NCBI GenBank assembly: GCA_018262235.1 | Contig: JAGTRY010000002.1 | Span: 43,431-107,430 of the forward strand | From: Pseudomonadota bacterium | Lineage (GTDB): Bacteria > Pseudomonadota > Gammaproteobacteria > Burkholderiales > Rhodocyclaceae | Length of the DNA: 64,000 bases | Direction of reading: 5' to 3' | Shown here: piece by piece, positions 55,708 to 64,000 of the stretch | Layout: each line of letters begins with the position of its first letter | Position numbering within the stretch: position 1 is the first letter of the stretch | The notes under the pieces: model-generated | What the model was told of the DNA's origin: nothing | Seen by the model: the letters and a program-made list of their open reading frames with translations, nothing else | The model's database searches: none | Made by a program: the position numbers and the translations under genes

Positions 55708-56676
55708 CTAACGTGCCGGCTTGAACACACTGGCATCCAGTGTGGCTTTGACGACAGCGGCAACATCGGTATTGGCCGGAATTGAACCAATCTTGCGATA
55801 GATTTCACCCCAGGTGATCAGCGACTTGGTGTCTTCAGGCAGGAGTTCCGGATGCTCCGTGTTGTTGCGTGCAAAAACGCGCTGGGCCACGGCGAGTTCC
55901 ACCTTGGATTTCTCGGCAAAAATCTTGATCGAGGCATCCTGGTTCTGGCGCGAATACACCCGTGCGCGGTCGAATCCTGCAAGCACCGCTTTAACGACAT
56001 CGGGATATGCCAAAAGAAAATCCTCGCGTACATCGACACCGCCACCACCCGCCAGATCCGGGTCAGCAAACAGCACACGGGCGCCATTCTGAACCTCGGC
56101 AATCGCCCAGTCCGGATCCAGTCCGGCCCAGGCTTCGACCTGGCCTGCCGCCAGGGCCAGCCGGCCTTGCGAATGTTGCAGGCTGACGATGTTGACATCC
56201 TTTTCGCTCAGACCGAACTTGTCCAGCGCAGCAATCAGTGAAATGTACGGGCCGGTACCCGGGGTGGCCGCAATCTTCTTGCCTTTCAGATCGGCAATGC
56301 TACGGTAGGTGGCATCCTTGCGCACCAGGATCGGCGAGCCTGTCCCGTTGCGCCCGGTCCAGTAGACATACTTGATCGGGGTCCCGTTGGCACGCGCCAG
56401 AAACGCAGACGCGAGAGACGAGGTCCCAATATCCAGGCTCTTGCCGCGCAGGAATTCAATGGTCTTGTTGCTGCCCAAGGATTCGACCCACTTGACGCTG
56501 ATGCCCTGCGGCTTGAGCGCCTCTTCGATCCAGCCCTTGTCCTTGGCGACCAGGGTCTCGGGTACGATGTTGGAATACGCCACGCGTACCTCGGTCAATT
56601 CAGGGGCAGCCTGTGCGGCCAGGCTGGCAAGACCCAGCGTGACGGCAAGCACGGCGTTCAGGTGAAACTTTTTCAT
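55708..56676 (-). CDS. ABC substrate-binding protein, sulfonate type (SsuA family)
   Basis: A 322-residue exported binding protein. A signal peptide ends QAAPELTEV. Conserved elements VRVAYSNIVPETLVAKDKGW, NKTIEFLRGKSLDIGTSS and TPGTGPYISLIAALDKFG are close to the SsuA/TauA family, whose fold holds organic sulfonates or related anions. Start at ATG 56676; a GTG immediately before it is possible. It lies between the permease and the DszB-like gene. Confidence 0.92.
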   Translation of the reverse strand: MKKFHLNAVLAVTLGLASLAAQAAPELTEVRVAYSNIVPETLVAKDKGWIEEALKPQGISVKWVESLGSNKTIEFLRGKSLDIGTSSLASAFLARANGTPIKYVYWTGRNGTGSPILVRKDATYRSIADLKGKKIAATPGTGPYISLIAALDKFGLSEKDVNIVSLQHSQGRLALAAGQVEAWAGLDPDWAIAEVQNGARVLFADPDLAGGGGVDVREDFLLAYPDVVKAVLAGFDRARVYSRQNQDASIKIFAEKSKVELAVAQRVFARNNTEHPELLPEDTKSLITWGEIYRKIGSIPANTDVAAVVKATLDASVFKPAR

Positions 56677-56705
56677 CACGGATTCCTTTAAAAAATGCGG
56701 CGGGC

Positions 56706-57782
56706 TCAGGCATCGAGACTGGCCAGGGCTTGTTGCAGGTAATCAGGCCGGGCCCAGTCACGAATGGCAAAATCATTCTCGATATAGCCATGCTCGAGCA
56801 GGAATTTTTTCTGGATTTCCAGGCCCGCAATGTTCTGCGCCGATAGCGTGGGAACGAAATCGTAAGCAGCAATGAGCTGCGCAATCAGTGCCGGATCACG
56901 GTGCACGGTCACCCGCGCAAAGATCTCGGCGGCGGCATTGCGATGGGTGTTGATCCAGCGCCCGGCGCGGATGGCCGCGCGCAGAAAGGCCACCACCACT
57001 TCCGGGTGGGCTTCAGCAAATTCCGCATTCACGGCTATGGTATAGGGCGAATTGGCTACCCGCAGGGTCCAATCCGGATGGCGTGACAAATCTTCGATGA
57101 CGGTGTATTCCCCGCTGGCAATCAATTGGGCGGCACGGGTTTCATGCCCATAGACAGCCTCGACCTTGCCATCACGCAGCGCCTGCAAATCAGCTCCAGC
57201 GGTCTGCGGCGTACTCGTGTGCTGTTGCCAGAATTCGGCAGGGCGCTGGGCTGGGGTGAAATGCGGCGTATCGGGATCATCAAAGTCGATGATGCTGACA
57301 TCCTTCTCGGAAAGCCCCGCCAGCTGGAGCGCCAGCAGGATGCCGCGCTGGGCCGTGACACGCGTGAAGTCGATCTTGTCCTTGTTCAGACTGCGCGACA
57401 GCCCGATCCGGTGCCCCTTCAGATCGGCCACGCTGTGGATGCCGGCATCGGCACGGGCGATGATCACTCCACCGCTCTGGCTGAAGGTGCTCGCCACCAG
57501 ATGCGTGCGTGTCAGGTCGGCACGCGCATGGATGGTAGGAATGGCGCCGCCGTCGCGGAACAGGTTGGGCAGCGAATGCCGATAGTGCGGCAGCCAGCCC
57601 CCGTTTTCCGGCAACGAACGCAGATAGACGGCAGAAGCTCCGACCCGGCGGAATTCCTCATCCAGCCACCCCAGTTCCACGGCAATATTGGAAGCAACGA
57701 ACACGGGGCAGATGGTGTAATACGCTGAGGTCAGGGTGGACTGGCCAATGGTTCCGGACTGGACTTCTGCAAGATTTCCCAT
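56706..57782 (-). CDS. DszB-like cytoplasmic protein, possible sulfinate desulfinase
   Basis: A 358-residue protein of the periplasmic-binding fold but with no signal peptide. Alignment by eye to the desulfinase DszB of Rhodococcus shows all three catalytic residues kept: Cys25 (YYTICPVFVAS), His66 and Arg76 (PHYRHSLPNLFRDGGAIP), with His-Arg spacing of 10 as in DszB (His60, Arg70). The C-termini match too: here FLLEHGYIENDFAIRDWARP, in DszB FLLTNNLLQEPVALDQWAAP. Start 57782 has an AGGAG element 9 bases upstream. It heads the ABC transporter operon, so its likely role is release of sulfite from an imported sulfinate or related compound. It could still be a binding protein that is not exported. 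Confidence 0.8.
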   Translation of the reverse strand: MGNLAEVQSGTIGQSTLTSAYYTICPVFVASNIAVELGWLDEEFRRVGASAVYLRSLPENGGWLPHYRHSLPNLFRDGGAIPTIHARADLTRTHLVASTFSQSGGVIIARADAGIHSVADLKGHRIGLSRSLNKDKIDFTRVTAQRGILLALQLAGLSEKDVSIIDFDDPDTPHFTPAQRPAEFWQQHTSTPQTAGADLQALRDGKVEAVYGHETRAAQLIASGEYTVIEDLSRHPDWTLRVANSPYTIAVNAEFAEAHPEVVVAFLRAAIRAGRWINTHRNAAAEIFARVTVHRDPALIAQLIAAYDFVPTLSAQNIAGLEIQKKFLLEHGYIENDFAIRDWARPDYLQQALASLDA

Positions 57783-57845
57783 GATGTGCTCCTGTTGGTT
57801 TAAGCGATGGACTCACTTTATCCATCTGAGCACATGAGAAAAACG

Positions 57846-57870
57846 ACAAAAATCTGCTTTGCTCAGCAGA
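57846..57870 (-). promoter_or_regulatory. Leader hairpin with T-tract upstream of the DszB-like gene
   Basis: On the minus strand TCTGCT-GAGCAA-AGCAGA is followed by TTTTTGTCGTTTTT. It lies about 70 bp before the ATG of the operon's first gene, where it could act as an attenuator or end an upstream transcript. The stem is only 6 bp, so this is tentative. Confidence 0.4.
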
Positions 57871-58135
57871 GCATTTCCCATATCCATATACAGCAGTTTG
57901 AATATGCAAAACAGTTTCCCGTACGCTTTGTTTTGTAGAAATTTGATCTGCTTTGAAAAAGAGATTTTCCGCACCAACAAATGAATTATGCATACCTTGT
58001 GCCGCAATCACCGGGTGGCGGACCACACCCCAAGCGCCCCCACCGAAAGTAGGCATGGCTACCCACGCGGGGTACAATCCGGAGCTGATGTAACGCTCGG
58101 GCGCGTCGAGCCCCACTGGACCCTGAGATCCATTC

Positions 58136-58696
58136 ATGCCTCCCATTACCCGTTTCACGTTACTTGCTTTATTTCTCATCGCGCCCGCAGTCCAGGCGGA
58201 ACGGGCTGACCGTCAAAAACCGATCTATATCCAATCGGACAAGCTCAGCGGCGATGACCGCAGCAAGGGCATCATCTACGAAGGTCACGTAAAACTGGTT
58301 CAGGGAACCCTTGAACTGTCAGCAGACAGGATCCTGATCACGCAGGACGCAGACGGTTTCCAGAAAGGTGTCGCCACCGGCGGCAAGGATGGCTTGGCCC
58401 GTTATCGACAAAAACGCGACGGCAAGGATGAATATTTTGAAGGTGAAGCCGAACGCATCGAATACTACGGACGTACCGACAAGGCCAGACTGTTCATCCG
58501 TGCCATGGCCCGTAGCGGCCTGAATGAAACCCGCGGTCAATATATTGAATACGACGGGTATGCGGAACAGTACCTCGTCACTAGCGGTCCTAACGCAAGC
58601 ATTGCCAAACCGGGTAGCGAACAGGTCCGAACCATCTTCTATCCCAAAGCCACGTCCCCGGAAGCCGCCGCTTCAAAACCCGCGAGTGGTTCTTGA
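58136..58696 (+). CDS. lptA: LptA-family periplasmic LPS-bridge protein
   Basis: A 186-residue periplasmic protein. A signal peptide ends PAVQA/E. The OstA/LptA jellyroll begins KPIYIQSDKLSGDDRSKGII and continues EGHVKLVQGTLELSADR and EGEAERIEYYGRTDKARLF. It forms part of the beta-jellyroll bridge that moves LPS to the outer membrane. lptA normally lies between lptC and lptB; neither is adjacent here, where the convergent neighbour is a hybrid kinase. It is therefore either the sole relocated copy or a paralogue. Confidence 0.88.
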   Translation: MPPITRFTLLALFLIAPAVQAERADRQKPIYIQSDKLSGDDRSKGIIYEGHVKLVQGTLELSADRILITQDADGFQKGVATGGKDGLARYRQKRDGKDEYFEGEAERIEYYGRTDKARLFIRAMARSGLNETRGQYIEYDGYAEQYLVTSGPNASIAKPGSEQVRTIFYPKATSPEAAASKPASGS

Positions 58697-58712
58697 GCCG
58701 ATAAGCCCGCCA

Positions 58713-61700
58713 TCAGTCTTCCAGCGCTTTGGCCAATTCCCGCTGCGCGCGCTCAAGGGCCTCAACCAGTTCCGTTACGCGCAAGGCGTCGCTGTCTGGC
58801 GCCCGTAGCAGGACATTGAGCTGCGTTGCCGCTTCAAACAATGCCGTCAGACCAAGGCTGCCTGTTGCACCCTTGAGCGTATGCGCAGCAGCCTCTGCCG
58901 CAGATCGGTCTCCCATCGCCAGCGCATTCCGGATCGCCGCGATGGTTTCGGGCGTGATCTTGTTTTGCTTGCGCAGGAGTTCCAGGTATTTGGCAGAACG
59001 GTTGGACAGCACGTGCAGCCCGAATTGCAGATCGATACCCGGAGTTTGAGCCAGACGCGTCAGAATCTGGTCATCCGACCGCGGAATCCGTGCAGCGCCT
59101 GCGATAGTGGAGACGTCCTCGCTGGTTTTATGCTCAGGCAACCATTTTTGCAGGATTGCATAGAGCGAATCCGGCTCAACAGGCTTGGCAATGAAATCAT
59201 TCATGCCTGCTGCCAGGCAGGCGGCACGATCATCATTGAAGGCATTCGCCGTCATGGCGACAATAGGTTTGTCTTGCCACCCAGGCAGGCCACGAATGGC
59301 GCGGCAGGCTTCAAGCCCTCCCATCTCGGGCATCTGCATGTCCATCAGGATGATGTCGTAGGCGCCCGCCCTGGCTTTTTCGATGGCGATACGGCCATTC
59401 TCTGCCACATCAACCCCCAGACCGACCTCATGCAGCAGTTCCTGTGCAACTTCCACGTTGATGGGATTGTCCTCGGCCAGTAGCAAACGCGTGCCAGCGA
59501 AGCGGGTATGCAATTCGTGTTCAGAACATGTCCGTACACGATCCACACTGGGCATGACCCCGTGTCCGCGTCGAAGCCACGCGGTGAACCAGAAACAGCT
59601 GCCTTTGCCGGGGATGCTCTCACAGCCGGCTTCCCCTCCCATTGTTTCGGCCAGGCGCCGGGTAATCGAAAGCCCCAGGCCGGTTCCGCCATATTTGCGC
59701 GTCGTGCTGCTGTCGGCCTGTTCGAATTCCTGGAACAACCTCGGCAGGATGTCAGGATCAATGCCGATGCCGGTATCTTCCACCGCAAACCGCACCTTCA
59801 GGTTCTCCCCCTGCTCTTCCAGCAATGTGGCTCGCAAGGTGAGCCCCCCTCGCTCCGTGAATTTGATTGCGTTGCCTGCATAGTTGAGTATCGCCTGGCG
59901 GATGCGGACCAAGTCCCCGCACAGCCACAGGGGTACATGGTCGGTATCGATGAAAATCGAGAGTCCTTTGGCGCGTGCCGAATCACTGATCATCGAAGCG
60001 ACGTGGTCGAGGATCTGTCCGAGAGCAAAGTCATTCTCCTCAAGGGAGAGCTTGCCTGATTCGATCTTTGAAAGATCGAGGACATCATTGATGATTGAGA
60101 GCAGATGCTTGCCGGAAGCATCGATTTTCACCAGGCGCTCCGCCTGCTGTTTTGTTGGGTTGTCTCTGAGCAGCAGATGCGTGAGGCCGGTGATGGCATT
60201 CATCGGCGTGCGGATCTCGTGGCTCATATTAGCCAGGAAAGCGCTCTTCGCCTGGCTGGCCACTTCGGCCCTGTACCGGGCGATCTCGAGTTCAGAAGTT
60301 TTCTGTTCGACAAGCTCCTGGAGATGTTCGCGGTGGCGCTGCAATTCCTCGGCTTGCAGCTTGCGCTCGGTAATGTCTTCGGCTATCGCGAGAATGCCAT
60401 AGACCTTGCCTTCCACATCGCGCAGGGGCACCTTGGTTGTATGCACGTAGCGCTTTTCCTGCCCGCTCTGCCAGAACTCGTCAAAGCTTTCGATCACGCC
60501 ATTGCGCATGATGCGGTGGTCATCAGTACGATACTTTTCCGCGAGTTCGGGTGGATAGAGGTCCATATCTGTCTTGCCTGCCATATCCTCCACAGGCACG
60601 CCAAGCGCTTTGGCATAGAACCCGTTGCAGGTGACGTATACGGAGTCAAGGTTCTTGTGCAAAACAAACAGCGGGATATTGTCCAGCAGGCTCCGGTAGA
60701 GCTTTGCACTCTCACGCAAGTCCATGGCAGCCCGTTTGTTCTGGGTGATGTCCCGCGCGATCTTGGATGCCCCGACAATCCTGCCATCGGGACCATGAAT
60801 CGGTGAAATCGTGACGGACACATCGATAGCCTCGCCGTTCTTCCGTACACGGCGGGTCTCAAAATGGCTGACCACTTCTCCCCGATTGATCCGTTCGAGA
60901 ATCTGCGCCTCCTCGTCCAGCAGATCTGGAGGGAACAGTTTTGTGATCGGCTGACCGATCATCTCTGCAGCGCTATAGCCAAAAACAGCCTCTGCCCCCG
61001 GATTCCAGCTGGTCACCACACCACTGAGCGTCTTGCTGATGATGGCATCGCTGGAACTCGCCACAATGGAAGCAAGGCGCGCATTCTGCAATGCGGACTC
61101 CTGCATTGACTCTTCAGCCAGCTTGCGGTCGGTGATGTCCTGCACGATGCAGAGCAAGCGCATGGCCTGCCCCTCGCGTTCGGGGTCCAGATACCCGCGA
61201 CCGTAGACCCAACGCGTTTCCCCATCACTGGGACGCACGATGCGGAATTCCTTTTCCACCAGGTGACTGGCGCCGACGATGTCCTCCCTGAAGCATTTGC
61301 TTACACCCGCAAGGTCATCCTTGTGGATGAGCAACCGCAAGCCTGCAATATCGCGCTTGAAATCCGCTCCGATGCCTGAGATCCGGTCGAACTCGGGACT
61401 GCTTGTCCAGCATTCGCTTTGGATGTCGAGTTCGAAGCTGCCCAGCCCACCCACATGCTGGACTTCATGAAGGCTTGCAAGTGTCCGGCGCAGGTTGCGA
61501 TTCTGACGATCAAAGTGACTGGCCCCCCAAAACAACATCAAGATCCCGCCTGCCGAAAGAAGTGCCAGTAAAGCAGACGTCTCGCGCCAGGAAGTTCCAA
61601 AATCCGACGTGGCACGGCCTACTGTCATCCAGAATGGCGAGTGGCTGAATTTCGCGTAGGCGTAGACGCGTTCCACACCATCTATCGGCGCCACGGCGGT

Positions 61701-62510
61701 GTAAACGTTCTGCTCACGCTCCGGAAAGGCCTCCATCAACTGGCGAATCTTGGCGGATACGTTCTTGTTGCCGATTGCCTGAGCAGCACCAGGCAATGCA
61801 GGTTGGCGCACGACCTGGGCAAGATCGGCCGTGCGCAGGTTGACCACTCCCGCCTTGCCGACATCGACCTTGGCAAACGACATCCCGATGGTCTGCACCG
61901 GCAGCACGGCAAACACCACGCCAAGGAAGTGACCGTTTCTGTCTTCCAGGCGCCGCCCCAGAGCCAGTGCCCACTCCCCGGTCAGCTTGGCCTGCAACGG
62001 CCCTTCATACAAGAGGACCTTTTCACCCGCCTTGGCGCGTTCAAAATAGCTGCGCTGGGAGACATCGATCACCTGACGTTGTGCCCCCTGCGTGGTGGTA
62101 TTGAATACCACCACGCCGGACGGGTTGGTAATGCCAATCCGTGCCACGAAGGGGTAATAGGGCAACTCCTGCAGGATTTGGTCGCTGAGGCGGCGAAGAG
62201 ATGCCTGGTCTTGTTGCACGGCACTCTGGTAGCGCTCACCGACGGAGACCAGCAACGCATCGGCCTGATCCAAGGAGCCTTCAACCTGATTGGCCAGGAT
62301 ACGCGCCGTGTTGAGCACCGAGGCTTCGGCCAGATCACGGCTTTCATGCCATTGCGTCCAGACGATGAACGAGGACAAGGCCAGGATGGCCAGCGAGACA
62401 AGCCAGGCAATCGCCTGGAGCGTCAGCAAAGGCTTATGGTTCAAAAGTTCCGGATTGCCATCAGCAAGGCCAGCCCGGGGAGCGTGGGGTACTTCCTTGG
62501 TGGGCATCAT
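58713..62510 (-). CDS. PAS-containing hybrid sensor kinase with dCache sensor, receiver and HPt
   Basis: A 1265-residue kinase. Helices near residues 30-52 and 310-330 enclose a dCache-type sensor ([25 protein letters not shown]-like SYFERAKAG). Three PAS domains start near 345, 475 and 605. HisKA carries [15 protein letters not shown] (His about 763), HATPase has [14 protein letters not shown], the receiver has [13 protein letters not shown] with [10 protein letters not shown], and HPt has [12 protein letters not shown] near 1213. The start pair ATG/ATG at 62510/62507 lies upstream of helix 1; the frame to 62669 is rejected. It is built like the kinase at 27158 and closely related in its C-terminal half. 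Confidence 0.93.
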   Translation of the reverse strand: MMPTKEVPHAPRAGLADGNPELLNHKPLLTLQAIAWLVSLAILALSSFIVWTQWHESRDLAEASVLNTARILANQVEGSLDQADALLVSVGERYQSAVQQDQASLRRLSDQILQELPYYPFVARIGITNPSGVVVFNTTTQGAQRQVIDVSQRSYFERAKAGEKVLLYEGPLQAKLTGEWALALGRRLEDRNGHFLGVVFAVLPVQTIGMSFAKVDVGKAGVVNLRTADLAQVVRQPALPGAAQAIGNKNVSAKIRQLMEAFPEREQNVYTAVAPIDGVERVYAYAKFSHSPFWMTVGRATSDFGTSWRETSALLALLSAGGILMLFWGASHFDRQNRNLRRTLASLHEVQHVGGLGSFELDIQSECWTSSPEFDRISGIGADFKRDIAGLRLLIHKDDLAGVSKCFREDIVGASHLVEKEFRIVRPSDGETRWVYGRGYLDPEREGQAMRLLCIVQDITDRKLAEESMQESALQNARLASIVASSSDAIISKTLSGVVTSWNPGAEAVFGYSAAEMIGQPITKLFPPDLLDEEAQILERINRGEVVSHFETRRVRKNGEAIDVSVTISPIHGPDGRIVGASKIARDITQNKRAAMDLRESAKLYRSLLDNIPLFVLHKNLDSVYVTCNGFYAKALGVPVEDMAGKTDMDLYPPELAEKYRTDDHRIMRNGVIESFDEFWQSGQEKRYVHTTKVPLRDVEGKVYGILAIAEDITERKLQAEELQRHREHLQELVEQKTSELEIARYRAEVASQAKSAFLANMSHEIRTPMNAITGLTHLLLRDNPTKQQAERLVKIDASGKHLLSIINDVLDLSKIESGKLSLEENDFALGQILDHVASMISDSARAKGLSIFIDTDHVPLWLCGDLVRIRQAILNYAGNAIKFTERGGLTLRATLLEEQGENLKVRFAVEDTGIGIDPDILPRLFQEFEQADSSTTRKYGGTGLGLSITRRLAETMGGEAGCESIPGKGSCFWFTAWLRRGHGVMPSVDRVRTCSEHELHTRFAGTRLLLAEDNPINVEVAQELLHEVGLGVDVAENGRIAIEKARAGAYDIILMDMQMPEMGGLEACRAIRGLPGWQDKPIVAMTANAFNDDRAACLAAGMNDFIAKPVEPDSLYAILQKWLPEHKTSEDVSTIAGAARIPRSDDQILTRLAQTPGIDLQFGLHVLSNRSAKYLELLRKQNKITPETIAAIRNALAMGDRSAAEAAAHTLKGATGSLGLTALFEAATQLNVLLRAPDSDALRVTELVEALERAQRELAKALED

Positions 62511-63254
62511 TATCCTGATGTGCTTGGATTGTGCTTCCGAATGAAATGACCGAAAAATCAAACAAAACCTAACTTGATCATAGCAGTAGATGGTGCTTTG
62601 TCCATCGCCCCAGCCTACCCGAAAGGCATTCCTGACGATGACTACAGCGTACCAGGCTCGACATCCCACACGCCTCGCTGGTCACGAAACCTTTTGCACA
62701 AAGATCCAGTGCATCGCTGACAAAAACATAACAAAAAATAAACCCTCCGGGGAAGAAAGTGCAGCCTGGCTGCGTCATGCCGCCCAGCCATCCAGTACTT
62801 TGGCAACACCACCGCAGAACCGCGCAAGCCCTTGCATGCACAGGCTTTGAGTGTGCTCAAAACTTCTAGCTCCAAGCATCCCGCAGCGTTCAAGCTCCAC
62901 CACAAAATTCCAAAAGCATTCTTTAAACCCATACAGACACAATGGCCTTGTCACTCGGTTGGTGCATCAGTCACGAATCGCTCACATGCCCCACGACAGG
63001 ACACATCCGCCCAATCCGGCACCGGTCTGCCCCGATGCGGTGCCAGGACAACCACCGTACACAAGAGACGGAAGCCACCTGCATCGCCCCCAGACGCCGT
63101 GCAGGCTGAGGAATGGACAAGAAGAAAGGAGCTTCCAGCCCATCGGCTGGAATGAGCTGAAGAGCGTGCTGGATGTGGCCTGACTTTTGCTATTTGGCCT
63201 TCAAGTGTGCGTACCGCAATAAACACATAAAAACCAACAGGGATCAAATCGCGT
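62511..63254. other. Intergenic region upstream of amtB
   Basis: 744 bp separating divergent genes. It contains the sigma-54 promoter at 63176-63191 and a TTGGTGCA half site near 62958 that resembles an NtrC recognition half. Several 85-110 codon open frames occur on both strands but lack ribosome sites and domain similarity. No glnK gene is present. Confidence 0.5.
63176..63191 (+). promoter_or_regulatory. Sigma-54 promoter of amtB
   Basis: TGGCCTGACTTTTGCT fits the -24/-12 consensus: GG at 63177-63178 and GC at 63189-63190, separated by exactly 10 bases, with TTGC at -12. Predicted transcription starts near 63202, leaving about a 50-base leader before the ATG at 63255. This suits nitrogen (NtrC) control of ammonium transport. 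Confidence 0.78.
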
Positions 63255-64000
63255 ATGAGAAAGAATCTACGGGCAGGCAAACGCGCCGTTTTTTTGCGCG
63301 CTGCATTGATGGTGTGCTTTGGATTTTATGCATTTGGCGTAACAGCAGCGGATCCGGCCTTTGACAGCCCGGCTGCCGAATCCGCAGCAGCCCCGACAAA
63401 TTCGGCGGAAGCCCCCCAGAGTGCAGCGCCCGGAACCGAAGCACCTGCAGCAGTGGCCCCGCCAACACAGGCAGCACCAGCCCCGAGTTCCGCCGCCCCT
63501 ACCCGTCCGGAAGTTGTGTCGACTGCCGGAATCAATGCCGGCGATACAGCCTGGATGATCAGCGCCAGCACCCTGGTTTTGTTGATGACAGTGCCCGGAC
63601 TCGCCTTGTTCTATGCCGGCATGGTCCGCAAGAAGAACATTCTTGCCACCATGGCACAATCCTTCGTTATATGCGCGCTGGTTACCGTGCTATGGGTGCT
63701 GGTCGGTTACTCTTGGGCCTTCATGCCGGGCAGTCCATTTCTGGGCGATTTCTCATCGATCCTGCTGAGTACCGTGCAGTACGACAAGATCGCGAGCACG
63801 GTTTCCGTTCATCATCTTGCTACGACGATTCCGGAATCGGTATTCGTACTGTTTCAGCTGAGCTTTGCAATCATCACCCCGGCCTTGATCACCGGCGCCT
63901 TTGCTGAGCGCATGCGTTTTTCTGCACTGTTGCTGTTCATGGCGGCCTGGTCGCTGCTGGTCTACGCCCCTGTCGCGCACTGGGTCTGGGAACCCAGTGG
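63255..64000 (+). CDS. amtB: Ammonium transporter AmtB, partial, with long N-terminal extension
   Basis: The first 248 residues of an ammonium channel, open at the window edge. A signal peptide (about 1-31) precedes about 60 Ala/Pro/Ser-rich residues, then the Amt core begins at AGINAGDTAWMISASTLVLL. Family motifs are MTVPGLALFYAGMVRKKN, with conserved Gly and Tyr, and TTIPESVFVLFQLSFAIITP. The core carries the usual helices through LITGAFAERMRF and AHWVW. Standard AmtB proteins have a short mature N-terminus, so the low-complexity segment is an extra periplasmic extension. The usual partner glnK is not upstream; it may lie downstream outside the window. Confidence 0.93.
   Translation, partial: MRKNLRAGKRAVFLRAALMVCFGFYAFGVTAADPAFDSPAAESAAAPTNSAEAPQSAAPGTEAPAAVAPPTQAAPAPSSAAPTRPEVVSTAGINAGDTAWMISASTLVLLMTVPGLALFYAGMVRKKNILATMAQSFVICALVTVLWVLVGYSWAFMPGSPFLGDFSSILLSTVQYDKIASTVSVHHLATTIPESVFVLFQLSFAIITPALITGAFAERMRFSALLLFMAAWSLLVYAPVAHWVWEPS

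Noticed and set aside
62851..63183. Open frame just upstream of amtB that might be a glnK or small gene
   Set aside because: No P-II T-loop or other motif; it overlaps the sigma-54 promoter.

Overview
The window is about 64 kb of GC-rich, densely coded Gram-negative chromosome. The gene content (exoIII/pyrE divergent pair, DUF4124-type envelope protein, LptA, ExbBD/TonB, TRAP uronate transport, many chemotaxis and c-di-GMP genes) suggests a free-living, motile, biofilm-forming betaproteobacterium, plausibly of the Rhodocyclales. That placement is inference; no rRNA, tRNA or marker set is present to confirm it. I see no phage, insertion sequence, CRISPR array or RNA gene.

Layout. 1-1041: edge of a cluster with a ketoacyl synthase and an acyl carrier protein. 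1146-6488: housekeeping and miscellaneous genes (exonuclease III, pyrE, a DUF4124-type protein, a molybdopterin oxidoreductase, a WYL regulator, a glyoxalase-fold protein). 6569-8923: a secreted heparinase II/III-like polysaccharide lyase. 9015-10297: a decayed EamA exporter fragment divergent from an intact LysR gene, with a large palindrome between them. 10307-14249: exonuclease I, an FHA-EAL fusion and an EamA exporter. 14322-21029: a uronate island (mannonate oxidoreductase, ManD mannonate dehydratase, three-gene TRAP transporter, GntR/FCD regulator), with a perfect palindrome between the two enzyme genes. 21337-25650: a Kef/YbaL antiporter, a ParD-like plus methionine aminopeptidase pair, and a divergent qorB/HxlR pair. 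25944-31663: an HD-GYP response regulator and a large hybrid kinase.

32201-42528 is the most distinctive region. It holds a two-partner secretion (TPS) system made of a 2321-residue exoprotein and its outer-membrane transporter, followed by overlapping ExbB, ExbD and TonB genes. The exoprotein carries two haemagglutination-type domains and a tyrosine-rich nonapeptide repeat. 43076-48195: two chemoreceptors and a CheW. 48748-52589: two polyserine-linker lipoproteins, a beta-propeller-like protein and an SGNH hydrolase. 53350-57782: a small cupin, then an Ssu/Tau-type ABC transporter operon led by a DszB-like protein. That protein has no signal peptide and retains the Cys/His/Arg triad of sulfinate desulfinases. 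58136-64000: a stand-alone lptA, a second hybrid kinase, and amtB behind a good sigma-54 promoter.

How the genes fit together. The lyase, the uronate enzymes and the TRAP transporter fit growth on uronic-acid polysaccharides. The c-di-GMP proteins, hybrid kinases, chemoreceptors and TPS adhesin fit a switch between motile and attached life. The DszB-like/Ssu operon and amtB fit scavenging of organic sulfur and ammonium. Starts were chosen by reading Shine-Dalgarno sequences and family N-termini; several differ from the longest open frame.
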